Shown: in pieces, positions 1-7,908 of the stretch
Position numbering within the stretch: position 1 is the stretch's first letter
Layout: every line of letters begins with the position of its first letter
Assembly (NCBI GenBank): GCA_046331625.1
Contig: JAXLQL010000023.1
Coordinates: forward strand, 1 to 64,000
From: JAXLQL01 sp046331625
Lineage (GTDB): Bacteria; Acidobacteriota; Terriglobia; Bryobacterales; Bryobacteraceae
Length of the DNA: 64,000 nucleotides
Direction: 5' to 3'
The notes under the pieces: model-generated
The model's input: the letters and a program-made list of their open reading frames with translations, nothing else
Database searches by the model: none
Told to the model about the DNA's origin: nothing
Translations under genes and position numbers: made by a program

Positions 1-1050
1 TTCTCCTCCGATCACGACCCGGCGCGGATGCGCTGGTTCGGTCCGTTCTCGCAATTGGCCGGTGCGATCCTGGTGCAGATCCAGACCGATCAGGGCATCA
101 CTGGCTATGGGATGGGCGGCGGAGGCGGCGCGGCCTGCTACATCGTCGAGAACCACCTCAAAGACCTGCTCCTCGACGCGAACGCCCTCAATGTCGAGTT
201 GCTCTGGGACCAGATCTTCGCCTCCACTTCTTTCTACGGGCGGAAGGGAGTCGCCATTCAGGCGCTGAGCGGCATTGACCTCGCGCTGTGGGACATCGCG
301 GGCAAGCACGCGAATCTCCCGGTGTGGCGACTGCTGGGCGGCGCGGCGCAGGAGAAGACGCGCGCCTATTTCACCGGCAAGAATCTCGAACTCGGAATGA
401 AGCTCGGCTTCACGGCGTTCAAGCTTCCGATGGAGCTCGGTCCGGACGACGCCGATCGCGCGAAGATCGTGGAGACACTGAAGGCGGCGAGGAACACCGT
501 CGGTCCCGATGCGCTTCTGATGATCGACGTGCTCTGCCGATGGAACGTGCCGTTCACGCTCGACGTCGCGCAGCGCCTCGCGGACGCCGGCGTGAACCTC
601 CACTTCATTGAAGAGCCGATCCTGCCCGATGACATTCCTGGCTACGCGAAGCTCTGCCGCGAGGTGAAGGGCACGCGCATCGCCAGCGGAGAGCACGAAT
701 ACACGCACTTCGGCTTCGACCAATTGCTGCGCCAGCAAGCGGCGCACTTCCTGCAACCGGATCTCACCTGGTCCGGCGGGCTGACCACGGGCAAGCGCAT
801 CCTGCCTCTGGCCGCATCGCATCACGTGCCCGTGATCCCGCACCGGGGCGGCAGCGTCTTCGCGATGCAACTCATCGCTACTGGTACGAACTGCCCGCTG
901 GCCGAGAGTTTCGGCACCGGCGAGCCCGGCAATGAGATGATGCAGATTCTCACCGCGCCCTTCGAGAAGGGCTTCTATCGGCCTCCGGAGGGTATCGGCA
1001 TGGGGTTCGACATTCCCAAAGGAGTTCTACAAAAACATGGGCTCTTGTAG
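1..1050 (+). CDS. L-rhamnonate dehydratase-like enolase superfamily protein (5' partial)
   Basis: The frame is open from base 1, so the N-terminus lies outside the window; the first internal ATG at 28 is not the true start. The product is a mandelate-racemase/muconate-lactonizing-enzyme member of the enolase superfamily, which dehydrates sugar acids at a Mg2+ site in a TIM barrel. Visible metal-ligand regions are MIDVLCRW (Asp codon at 526), FIEEP (Glu codons at 610 and 613) and SGEHEY (Glu codon at 691). A catalytic His in VIPHRGG is coded at 841. The spacing and the QPDLTWSGGLT and PHRGGSVFAMQ stretches resemble L-rhamnonate dehydratase more than other members. The sugar-acid transporter gene starts 57 bases downstream, which fits uptake and dehydration of an aldonate. 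The exact substrate is inference. Confidence 0.85.
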   Translation, partial: FSSDHDPARMRWFGPFSQLAGAILVQIQTDQGITGYGMGGGGGAACYIVENHLKDLLLDANALNVELLWDQIFASTSFYGRKGVAIQALSGIDLALWDIAGKHANLPVWRLLGGAAQEKTRAYFTGKNLELGMKLGFTAFKLPMELGPDDADRAKIVETLKAARNTVGPDALLMIDVLCRWNVPFTLDVAQRLADAGVNLHFIEEPILPDDIPGYAKLCREVKGTRIASGEHEYTHFGFDQLLRQQAAHFLQPDLTWSGGLTTGKRILPLAASHHVPVIPHRGGSVFAMQLIATGTNCPLAESFGTGEPGNEMMQILTAPFEKGFYRPPEGIGMGFDIPKGVLQKHGLL

Positions 1051-1107
1051 CGTCACGCTCCGCGCCGCGCCTGGTCATCCGGCGATCGCCGAACGGCTCG
1101 GTAAGAA

Positions 1108-2358
1108 GTGATCCGCGGCCTGCGCTGGTACATCGGGGGACTGCTCTTCCTCTCGACGGTCATCAACTACATTGACCGGCAGACGCTGAGCGTGCTGGCG
1201 CCTTACATCAAGACCGAGTATCAGTGGTCGAACTCTGACTTCGCGTGGTTGGTGATCGCCTTTCGCGCGGCGTACTCGATCGGGCAAACTGTCTGCGGCC
1301 GACTTCTCGATCGCGTGGGAACGCGTCGCGGGCTTTCGATCACGGTGCTCTTCTACTCGGCGGCGGCGATGCTCACCTCGCTCGCCAGCGGCATGAAGAG
1401 CTTTTGCCTGTTCCGATTTCTGCTAGGCGCCGGCGAGGCAGCCAACTGGCCGGGAGCAACGAAAGCCGTGGCCGAGTGGTTCCCCAAGCGCGAGAGCGGA
1501 TGGGCCGTGGCGCTGTTCGATAGCGGGTCGGCGCTCGGTGGAGCCATCGCTCCGGCACTCGCACTCGCTGCGTTTCACTGGTTCGGAGACTGGCGGCCCG
1601 TGTTCATCTTCACTGGGTCGCTCGGTCTTGCGTGGCTACTGCTTTGGCGATGGCTCTACCACGTGCCGGAGTCGCATCCCCGGCTTTCGCAACGCGAGCG
1701 TGACTACATCCTCCGCGAGCGCGCCGACACGGGCTCCACGGGCCCCGCGAGTAGTCTGCCCTACTCCAAACTCCTGGCGATGCCCAAGACGTGGGGCATC
1801 ATCATTGGCAAGGCGCTGACGGATCCGGTGTGGTTCTTCATTACCGATTGGTTCGCGATCTATCTCGTCTCCAAGGGATATCGCCTGGAAGACAGCCTGC
1901 TCGCCTTCTGGGCGCCGTTTCTCGCCGCCGACATCGGGAACTTCGCGGGTGGCGGATTCTCGAGCTGGCTCATTGGGCGCGGCTGGAACGTGGCGGCTGC
2001 GCGCAAGTTCGTGGTGGTGCTGTCAGGGATCGGCATGACGTTGCTCATCCCGGTGATCTGGTTCCAATCGCTCGCCTGGATCGTTGCGTGTTTTGCCGCA
2101 TCGACGTTCGCGTACGCGGCGTTCTCCACCATGGTTCTGAACCTGCCAGCGGACTTGTATCCCACCGGATCGGTCGCGTCGGTCAGCGGAATGGGCGGAA
2201 CGGCCGCGGGCCTGGGGACCATCGCCGCCACCTACCTCACGGGAGCAGTCTCCGACAAGTACTCCTTTGAGCCGATCCTGATCGGCGCGAGCCTCATTCC
2301 CTTGCTCGCCATGGCCGCGATCCTCATCCTCGTGAGAGATGACGCGCCGGCCCAGTAG
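1108..2358 (+). CDS. MFS transporter, ACS (hexuronate/sugar-acid) family
   Basis: A 416-residue polytopic membrane protein of the major facilitator superfamily. The N-terminal GLLFLSTVINYIDRQTLS signature and the RLLDRVGTRRG loop between helices 2 and 3 are typical of the anion:cation symporter branch that carries hexuronates and related sugar acids. It probably starts at GTG 1108; no ATG lies nearby upstream in frame. It follows the rhamnonate-dehydratase-like gene and is probably cotranscribed with it. A paralogue is encoded at 17251-18510. It converges on hflX with only 6 bases between stops. The substrate is not readable from the sequence. Confidence 0.88.
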   Translation: MIRGLRWYIGGLLFLSTVINYIDRQTLSVLAPYIKTEYQWSNSDFAWLVIAFRAAYSIGQTVCGRLLDRVGTRRGLSITVLFYSAAAMLTSLASGMKSFCLFRFLLGAGEAANWPGATKAVAEWFPKRESGWAVALFDSGSALGGAIAPALALAAFHWFGDWRPVFIFTGSLGLAWLLLWRWLYHVPESHPRLSQRERDYILRERADTGSTGPASSLPYSKLLAMPKTWGIIIGKALTDPVWFFITDWFAIYLVSKGYRLEDSLLAFWAPFLAADIGNFAGGGFSSWLIGRGWNVAAARKFVVVLSGIGMTLLIPVIWFQSLAWIVACFAASTFAYAAFSTMVLNLPADLYPTGSVASVSGMGGTAAGLGTIAATYLTGAVSDKYSFEPILIGASLIPLLAMAAILILVRDDAPAQ

Positions 2359-2364
2359 CGCGGA

Positions 2365-3723
2365 CTATCCCGCCGTCACTTCGGAATCGTGGACGAACGC
2401 CGCCAGCTGCCGCAGCAGCGGCTCCGGAATCTCGGCTTCGACCACTCGCGTCTCATCGCGCCACTCCTCGCGCAACACGCGGCCGTACTCGTGAACCAGA
2501 TGGATCGCCGCTCCTTCCGATGCGGGAAAGTGCAGTTCCACGCGGCGCATGGGGTCGGCGGGAAGCATGGCTTCGATGCGTTCGAGCAACAACGAGAGCC
2601 CATCGCCGCTCTTGGCGGAAACGGCCACCGCCGGTACATCCGCTGACGCGTGGCCTATGTCGAACAGCAGCCGGCGACCCGCGGCTTCGGCGTCAAACTC
2701 AGGCTCGAGCAGATCCTTCTTCGTGAACACGAGCAACTGTGGCGTGTCACCGGCGCCGATCTCGCGCAGCACATTCATCACGTGCGCGGTGTGCTCGGCG
2801 GCGTGGGGCGAAGAGAAGTCCACCGCATGCAACACCAGTGCCGCCTCAGTCACTTCTTCGAGCGTTGCGCGAAAGGCTTGCACCAATGTGGTGGGAAGGT
2901 TGCGGATGAATCCGACCGTGTCAGAAGCCAGAGCCCGGCGTCCGCTGGGCAGAGCGAGTTGGCGCACGGTGGGATCGAGCGTGGCGAACATCTTCGCATC
3001 CGCAAGAACTCCCGCGCCTGTCAGACGGTTGAACAGGGTCGACTTGCCGGCGTTGGTGTAGCCAGCCAGTGCGACGGTGGACAACGGCACGGCTTGGCGC
3101 TGCCTGCGCTGCACGGAACGATGCGAACGCACCGACTCGAGCTGCTCGCGGATGCGCTGGATCTTCTGATTGATTCGGCGGCGATCCGTCTCGAGCTTGG
3201 TTTCGCCAGGGCCGCGCGTGCCGATCCCGCCGCCAAGACGCGACATCGCCGCGCCACGCCCCGTGAGCCTGGGCAGCAGGTAGTTGAGCTGCGCCAGTTC
3301 CACTTGTAGCTGGCCTTCTCGTGTCCGCGCACGGCGCGCGAAGATGTCGAGGATGAGCTGCGTGCGATCAATCACCTTGCACGGCAGTGCCTTCTCGAGA
3401 TTTCGCAGTTGGGTGGGGCTGAGGTCGCGATCGAACACCACCAAGTCGGCTTCGAACGCTTTCGCCTCTTCGGCTAGAGACTCTACCTTGCCACTTCCTA
3501 CGAGCGTGGCAGCTTCCGGAGTATCGCGCGCCTGGAGCGTTTGCGAGATGACACGAGCACCCGCACTCTCGGCGAGCACTCGCAACTCATCGAGCGATTC
3601 CGCGGCGTCGAATTCGACTCCCGGCGCTTGTGCGGCTCCACGCACACGCTTCACGTCTAACCCGACCAGGATCGCTGCTTCGCCAGCGCTTGCCTGCTGG
3701 GTCGAAATCGGACTACGCGACAA
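2365..3723 (-). CDS. hflX: GTPase HflX
   Basis: A 452-residue ribosome-associated GTPase. The N-terminal HflX domain is followed by a coiled stretch (about 170-210) with the family signature GPGETKLETDRR, then the G domain. G1 is GYTNAGKST (221-229), G3 is DTVGFI and G4 is TKKD. HflX splits stalled or heat-damaged 70S ribosomes in the bacteria where it has been studied. The gene lies 8 bases downstream of hfq on the same strand, the same hfq-hflX order as in enterobacteria. The length is normal and all G motifs are intact. Confidence 0.95.
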   Translation of the reverse strand: MSRSPISTQQASAGEAAILVGLDVKRVRGAAQAPGVEFDAAESLDELRVLAESAGARVISQTLQARDTPEAATLVGSGKVESLAEEAKAFEADLVVFDRDLSPTQLRNLEKALPCKVIDRTQLILDIFARRARTREGQLQVELAQLNYLLPRLTGRGAAMSRLGGGIGTRGPGETKLETDRRRINQKIQRIREQLESVRSHRSVQRRQRQAVPLSTVALAGYTNAGKSTLFNRLTGAGVLADAKMFATLDPTVRQLALPSGRRALASDTVGFIRNLPTTLVQAFRATLEEVTEAALVLHAVDFSSPHAAEHTAHVMNVLREIGAGDTPQLLVFTKKDLLEPEFDAEAAGRRLLFDIGHASADVPAVAVSAKSGDGLSLLLERIEAMLPADPMRRVELHFPASEGAAIHLVHEYGRVLREEWRDETRVVEAEIPEPLLRQLAAFVHDSEVTAG

Positions 3724-3731
3724 TCAAACTC

Positions 3732-4037
3732 CTACGACTCGCCGTGTTCCGGCACCGGGACTCCGGGTGTATGCGAGCCGCCGCCCGCTCCCGCCCCCGC
3801 CGCCGAATGCATTGGACCGCCCGCGTGGGTCGGCCTGGCCACTACTACAGTCGAGATGGCATGCTTGAAAATCAACTGTTCCTGATTGTTGGATTCCAAG
3901 ATCACCGAATACTTGTCAAAGCTCTTGATACGGCCGGAAAGCTTGACTCCACTCATCAAGTAGATGGTCAGGAAGATCCGTTCCTTACGGGCACTGTTCA
4001 GGAACGCTTCTTGAATGTTCTGGGCTACCTTTTCCAT
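3732..4037 (-). CDS. hfq: RNA chaperone Hfq
   Basis: A 101-residue Sm-like protein. The Sm1 region (NSARKERIFLTIYLMSGVKL) and Sm2 region (LIFKHAISTVV) are present. The FDKYSVILES stretch is the usual Hfq core. The Sm fold ends near residue 70, and a Gly/Ala/Pro-rich tail of about 30 residues follows, probably disordered. Hfq hexamers pair small RNAs with mRNAs. The Sm2 motif reads FKHA, whereas E. coli has YKHA. A GAAAGGAAA stretch upstream may serve as ribosome binding site, but with long spacing. Second-to-last gene of the minus-strand operon ending in hflX. Confidence 0.95.
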   Translation of the reverse strand: MEKVAQNIQEAFLNSARKERIFLTIYLMSGVKLSGRIKSFDKYSVILESNNQEQLIFKHAISTVVVARPTHAGGPMHSAAGAGAGGGSHTPGVPVPEHGES

Positions 4038-4078
4038 GTTGTTTTCGGTTTCCTTTCGCCCTGGATTCGGTCAGACCT

Positions 4079-4084
4079 ATTGTA
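4079..4084 (-). promoter_or_regulatory. Possible internal -10 element for hfq
   Basis: On the minus strand TACAAT lies about 42 bases before the hfq start, inside the 88-base gap separating hfq from the upstream 93-codon gene. Five of six bases match the sigma-70 -10 consensus. I see no convincing -35 at 16-18 bases, so this is a weak call. It would let hfq-hflX be transcribed apart from the upstream genes. Confidence 0.25.
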
Positions 4085-4125
4085 CACCAAACACGTGACT
4101 TAGCACCCGGTGCACATGCAAACTG

Positions 4126-4407
4126 CTACTCCTCGAGTTCCGCCTCCGTACCAGAACCGGCAGGACCGAGCAAGGCGGCCAATTCGTGCCTCGAGCACTG
4201 TAGGACAGATGTACTTCTTGCCTCCTGGCGGCCGAAAGTAGCGGCGGCGGCGAGTTCTTGCTCGAGATTGACGTCTAGAGGCCCGTTCGAGCCCGGGATC
4301 CGGGCGACGCCACGCTCGTCGACTACGCACGTCATCGAGTTCGAGAGTTTGAAGTGAAATCGCATCTGCCGCTTGATCGCGGCTCGGCGCAGGTCATTGA
4401 GTGTCAT
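4126..4407 (-). CDS. Small conserved-looking protein of unknown function
   Basis: A 93-residue acidic soluble protein with no signal peptide or membrane segment. I do not recognise a named domain. The start MTLNDLRRAAIKRQ and the short beta-rich middle (RFHFKLSNSMTCVVDERGVARIP) look like a compact structured domain, and the Ala/Glu-rich end looks flexible. The gene sits 16 bases downstream of the barrel gene and 88 bases upstream of hfq on the same strand, so it is probably cotranscribed. A role linked to Hfq is possible only by position. Confidence 0.6.
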   Translation of the reverse strand: MTLNDLRRAAIKRQMRFHFKLSNSMTCVVDERGVARIPGSNGPLDVNLEQELAAAATFGRQEARSTSVLQCSRHELAALLGPAGSGTEAELEE

Positions 4408-4423
4408 CGCTAAGTGCGCCAGC

Positions 4424-5005
4424 TCACATCACGAACGAGAAGCCGGCTGAGATCTCCAGTAGTTTGATCATTCCTGACTGGTTTGGCAAATCAAATGGCT
4501 TGCCGCTCCAGTATTGGCGCCCGTCGAGCCGGATCAAGAACTTCTCGCTGACGCGCACCTTGACGCCACCGCCCACATTGAAGCCGAACTTGTTCGATCC
4601 GCCACCGTACTGCACGGATCCGCCTGGGAAGATGAAGTTGCTGAACTGGCCTCCTCCGGTGGCGAACGGACGCACGCGCTTGCCTTCTGGGGTCGCGTAG
4701 ACGAGAAAGTTGTAGATGCCTTGGTGGATCGCCGTGCCAATCTGCTGCTTCGGCGAGCCGTACTCAAACTGGGTTCGGTTGTAGCCGTAGCCCATTTCAT
4801 GCCCGAAGTACGCCCAGTTGTTCAGGGTTAGGCGGAACCCGAAACGGAATCCATCACTCAGCGTTACCCGATCGGTTCCGTCCACCGTGAGCGTGCCGAT
4901 GTCGCGGCTAGAAAGCCGGCTAACGCCGCCGTGCATCCCGATCTCGAACACCTGCGCACGCAACGACACGATACCCGCAATGCAACAGGCAAGCAAACGA
5001 AGCAT
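4424..5005 (-). CDS. Small outer-membrane beta-barrel protein
   Basis: A 193-residue exported protein starting MLRLLACCIAGIVSLRAQ, a plausible signal peptide cut after residue 17. The frame is open far upstream, but those residues are low-complexity and overlap the divergent gene at 5061, so ATG 5005 is chosen. The mature part alternates short amphipathic strands and glycine turns (GFRFGFRLTLNNW, FGFNVGGGVKVRV) and ends in an aromatic-rich strand, ISAGFSFVM. This is typical of 8-stranded OmpA/OmpW-like barrels. First gene of the run leading to hfq and hflX. The ligand is unknown. Confidence 0.72.
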   Translation of the reverse strand: MLRLLACCIAGIVSLRAQVFEIGMHGGVSRLSSRDIGTLTVDGTDRVTLSDGFRFGFRLTLNNWAYFGHEMGYGYNRTQFEYGSPKQQIGTAIHQGIYNFLVYATPEGKRVRPFATGGGQFSNFIFPGGSVQYGGGSNKFGFNVGGGVKVRVSEKFLIRLDGRQYWSGKPFDLPNQSGMIKLLEISAGFSFVM

Positions 5006-5060
5006 CCATACCAGTACAGCATGAATCTCCGGATCGCGTGTGTTCAAATAGGAGCAGCCG

Positions 5061-6062
5061 ATGAGTGCCGAACTGCTCCCGCTGCGATGGCCAGACGGAT
5101 GGGACGACTGGAAGCTGCTCGACTCCACTCCGTTCAATTGTGTGCTGGTGCAAGGCACGCAAGCGGGTGCTCCCGTTCGCGATGGACTCAGAGTTTTGAC
5201 ACAAGCACCGCGCGAGGTGCAAGTGGTGAAAGGTGCGTGGCCAAGGGTCCGCTCTGCGCGCGATGGCGGTGCTGCCGGCGCCGGCCCCACCGGGAGACCG
5301 TGGGTTGACGCGAACGGATGGCGGATCGAGATCGCGCGTGCGGCCAAGCCCGGGGTCCCTGTCTGGCTCGATCATGCGCCGCCAGAAGGCGACGTCGTAA
5401 CTGCGAAGCAACGCGTGCGGGCCTTGGCCGAAGCCGAAGGCTACGGTGCGCACTGGATCGCTGTGCCGGGCACGCCTGCGGATATTCCGGTTCTCGCAAA
5501 AGCAGCCGCGTTCTTCGCGTCGCATCGCCAATGGCGCGGGTGGAAGCCCGTCGCGTGGGTTGGCTTGGCGGCGGACTTCAATGGACCGAAGAAGTTTCTC
5601 GCCGGGGAATTCCTGAATCTGTCAGCTCGCCGGGGACTGAGCGTGCGGATCGCATCGCCTGCTGAAGCCGGTGATTTCGCTGCGCTGGTTACCGTAGGGG
5701 TGAAGGCGAGCGGGGCGAACGTGATCTCGGCAGACCGCTACGACGATCCTTATCGGCTCGTACAAGACGTGCACTTGAAGATCGGCCGCGAGCGCGATCT
5801 CATCCGGCTCTACAACGGCGGCAGCATCAACATGCACTACTTTACGGATTCGGGTTCGAAGCGTGGCGTGATCCATCTCATCAACTACGCCGATGGAACG
5901 GACCCGATCACCGTATCCACCAAGATCAAGTGGCGCTCGGCGAAGATCCATACCTTCACGGGCGGCGCTTCGCTTGAAATGAAACCCATACCGGTTCGCT
6001 ACGGCGTCGAGATCCCGCTACCGGACTTCGGCGTTTACGCAGCCGTGGAATTGGAGGCTTGA
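5061..6062 (+). CDS. Protein of unknown function heading the selenoprotein operon
   Basis: A 333-residue protein without a clear signal peptide or membrane helix. ATG 5061 is preceded by AGGAG at good spacing. I do not recognise a catalytic domain. The middle (about 100-215) alternates helix and strand like an alpha/beta fold. The last ~110 residues (from LVQDVHLKIGRERDLIRLYN) read like a beta-sandwich of the kind that follows TIM-barrel carbohydrate enzymes; that is a loose impression. One base separates its stop from the DUF362 gene, which marks it as first gene of a compact operon. It is divergent from the barrel gene with a 55-base gap that must hold both promoters. Confidence 0.7.
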   Translation: MSAELLPLRWPDGWDDWKLLDSTPFNCVLVQGTQAGAPVRDGLRVLTQAPREVQVVKGAWPRVRSARDGGAAGAGPTGRPWVDANGWRIEIARAAKPGVPVWLDHAPPEGDVVTAKQRVRALAEAEGYGAHWIAVPGTPADIPVLAKAAAFFASHRQWRGWKPVAWVGLAADFNGPKKFLAGEFLNLSARRGLSVRIASPAEAGDFAALVTVGVKASGANVISADRYDDPYRLVQDVHLKIGRERDLIRLYNGGSINMHYFTDSGSKRGVIHLINYADGTDPITVSTKIKWRSAKIHTFTGGASLEMKPIPVRYGVEIPLPDFGVYAAVELEA

Positions 6063-6063
6063 T

Positions 6064-7194
6064 ATGAGTATCTCTCGCAGAAGTTTTCTAGCATCGGCGA
6101 CTCTGGCTGCCGCCGCCAAACCAGCTCCCGCAACGCGTGTGGCCATTTCTCCTTGCCGGACATACGGCTCCGAGCTCGAGCCCACGCTCAGGAAGATGTT
6201 CGACCAGATCGGCGGACTGGGGCGCATCGTGCGCAACAAGACCGTGGCCATCAAGATCAACCTGACTGGCGCACCCTCGTACCGCCTGGGTCACGCGCCC
6301 GCTGAGCTCGCACACTGGACGCACCCCGCCGTGATTGGGACGGTGTGCAATCTCATGGGCCGCGCCGGAGCTCGCCGCATCCGTCTGCTCGAAAGCCCAT
6401 GGAACACGGCCGATCCGCTCGAACAATACATGCTGGAAGGCGGCTGGGAACCCTCTGATCTGCTGGGCGCCGCTCCGCGCGTGGAGATGGAGAACACCAA
6501 CTACCTCGGCAACGCGAAAACATATTCGCGTTTTGCTGTGCCGGGGGGCGGGCACATGTTCCGCGCCTTCGATCTCAACCACTCCTATCGCGACTGCGAC
6601 GTGTTCGTCTCCATCGCCAAGCTCAAAGAGCATGCCACCACTGGCGTGACCATTTCGATGAAGAATTGTTTCGGCATCACGCCGTGTACGATCTACGGCG
6701 AAGGCGCGCCGAAAGACGAACCTTCGCTCGTTCCGCGCGGCGGCCGTGGACCATTCCATGCCGGACATCGCCAACCAGCGGCGAGTTCGCCCGCCGAAAA
6801 CGACCCCACCACACCTCGCGAAGGCGGCTACCGCGTGCCACGCGTGGTCGCTGACCTGGTGGCCGCGCGGCCGATCGACCTCGCCATCGTCGACGGCATC
6901 GAAAGCATGTCCGGAGGCGAGGGTCCCTGGATTCGCAACCGGCTCGCGCGTGTGAGCCCAGGGGTGCTCATTGTGGGAACGAACCCCGTGAACGTAGACG
7001 CCGTCGGAACTGCGCTGATGGGCTTCGACCCTATGGCGGATCGCGGTATCGCGCCGTTTGAGAAGTGCGACTCGACGCTGCGCCTGGCTGAGCAGCACGG
7101 CGTCGGCACACGCGACCTGAAGCGCATTGAGGTGGTGGGCGGCGAAATCTCGCGCCTGAAGTTCGACATGAGAAAGGCTCCCGCAAGCGCCTGA
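6064..7194 (+). CDS. Tat-exported DUF362 domain protein
   Basis: A 376-residue protein starting MSISRRSFLASATLAAAA, a twin-arginine leader (R5-R6). The mature part matches DUF362: NKTVAIKINLTG near the N-terminus, DVFVSIAKLKEHATTGVT in the middle, SMKNCFGITP, then DLAIVDGIESMSGGEGP and GTNPVNVDAVGTALMGFDP. DUF362 proteins have no settled biochemical role; some carry ferredoxin domains, but I see no CxxCxxC cluster here. Tat export suggests folding, perhaps with a cofactor, before secretion. The stop overlaps the next start as TGATG, so the two genes are probably translationally coupled. Confidence 0.85.
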   Translation: MSISRRSFLASATLAAAAKPAPATRVAISPCRTYGSELEPTLRKMFDQIGGLGRIVRNKTVAIKINLTGAPSYRLGHAPAELAHWTHPAVIGTVCNLMGRAGARRIRLLESPWNTADPLEQYMLEGGWEPSDLLGAAPRVEMENTNYLGNAKTYSRFAVPGGGHMFRAFDLNHSYRDCDVFVSIAKLKEHATTGVTISMKNCFGITPCTIYGEGAPKDEPSLVPRGGRGPFHAGHRQPAASSPAENDPTTPREGGYRVPRVVADLVAARPIDLAIVDGIESMSGGEGPWIRNRLARVSPGVLIVGTNPVNVDAVGTALMGFDPMADRGIAPFEKCDSTLRLAEQHGVGTRDLKRIEVVGGEISRLKFDMRKAPASA

Positions 7195-7907
7195 TGGTCC
7201 ACGTGTTGCGATTCGCTTTTCGCGCACTCTACTTGGCCATTGTGGGCTGGATCGTAGCTGCGGTCGCGCTCTTCGTGGCCATGTTGCAGCCGCCGGAAAA
7301 GTTCGCCGCCATCGCCGCCAAGATCCCTGGTCCGGTGATGGGCATGGCGCTGCCGTTTCAGACGCTTTGGACGATCGCGCGCAAGGGGAGCGTAGCCGTC
7401 GGCGACCCTGCTCCCGATTTCGACCTCGAGCGGCTGGACAAGTCGGGTCGCGTCAAGCTCACTTCTTTCCTCGGGTCGCGGCCCGTGGTGCTGGTTTTCG
7501 GCAGCTACACTTGACCGCCCTTTCGGCGGGAGGTTCCCGTCTTGAACCAACTCTACCAGCGCTACAAAGAAAAGGCGGCGTTCTTCATCGTGTACATCCA
7601 GGAGGCGCACTCGAGCGACGTGTGGCAGATGGCGGTGAACGAGAAACAAGGTGTCGTATTCGCCGAGCCGAAGACCGGCCCCGAGCGTGAAGCGTTGGCG
7701 AACTCGTGTGTGCGGAACCTGAAGATCGACCTTCCGGCATTGGTCGACACCATGGACAACGCGACCGAGCGCGCGTACACAGGCTGGCCCGACCGGCTCT
7801 ACGTGGTGGACAAATACGGCCGCGTTGCATACAAGAGCGCTCCTGGGCCGTTCGGCTTTCGCCCCAAAGAAATGGCAGACGCGCTTGTCCGGGTGACAGC
7901 CGAGTAG
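7194..7907 (+). CDS. Deiodinase-like thioredoxin-fold selenoprotein with in-frame TGA (Sec107)
   Basis: Read through the TGA at 7512-7514, this is one 237-residue protein; stopped there it is 106 residues ending in GSYT. A membrane helix (about residues 6-30) is followed by a redoxin-like domain (PAPDFDLERL, RPVVLVFGSYT). After the TGA the frame continues PPFRREVPVLNQL, then FFIVYIQEAHSSDVWQM and PDRLYVVDKYGRVAYKS, with stop at 7905. GSYT-U-PPF and YIQEAHSSDVW match the selenocysteine motif and EAHxSDGW motif of iodothyronine deiodinases, which are also N-terminally membrane anchored. A hairpin just after the TGA fits a bacterial SECIS element. Homologues with Cys here would be thiol redox proteins; the bacterial substrate is unknown. 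ATG 7194 overlaps the upstream stop, and ybaK follows after 1 base. The rival explanation is two pieces with restart at TTG 7542. Confidence 0.85.
7515..7541 (+). promoter_or_regulatory. Candidate bacterial SECIS hairpin after the TGA codon
   Basis: Bases 7525-7531 (GGCGGGA) pair with 7535-7541 (TCCCGTC), giving 7 base pairs with one G-U and a GGT loop at 7532-7534. The loop begins 17 bases after the TGA. Known bacterial SECIS hairpins lie immediately downstream of the Sec codon within the coding region and have a small apical loop with G at its start; the E. coli fdhF loop contains GGU. A competing hairpin (CCGCC 7515-7519 with GGCGG 7525-7529) sits too close to the TGA. The stem also contains GGGAGG, which resembles a Shine-Dalgarno for TTG 7542. 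Confidence 0.65.
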
Positions 7908-7908
7908 C

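Noticed and set aside
4260..4310. Stem-like TTCGAGCCCGGGATCC resembling a tRNA T-arm
   Set aside because: No acceptor, D-arm or anticodon arm fits around it, and it lies in the coding frame of the 93-residue protein.
4424..5347. Longer 307-residue form of the outer-membrane barrel
   Set aside because: The first 114 residues are low-complexity, lack a signal peptide at the N-terminus and overlap the divergent gene; ATG 5005 gives a clean leader.
7542..7907. Separate 121-codon gene starting at TTG after the TGA
   Set aside because: It has an SD-like GGGAGG but would lack the membrane anchor, the redoxin core strand and the active-site segment. The TGA lies exactly at the catalytic position, so I treat both parts as one selenoprotein.
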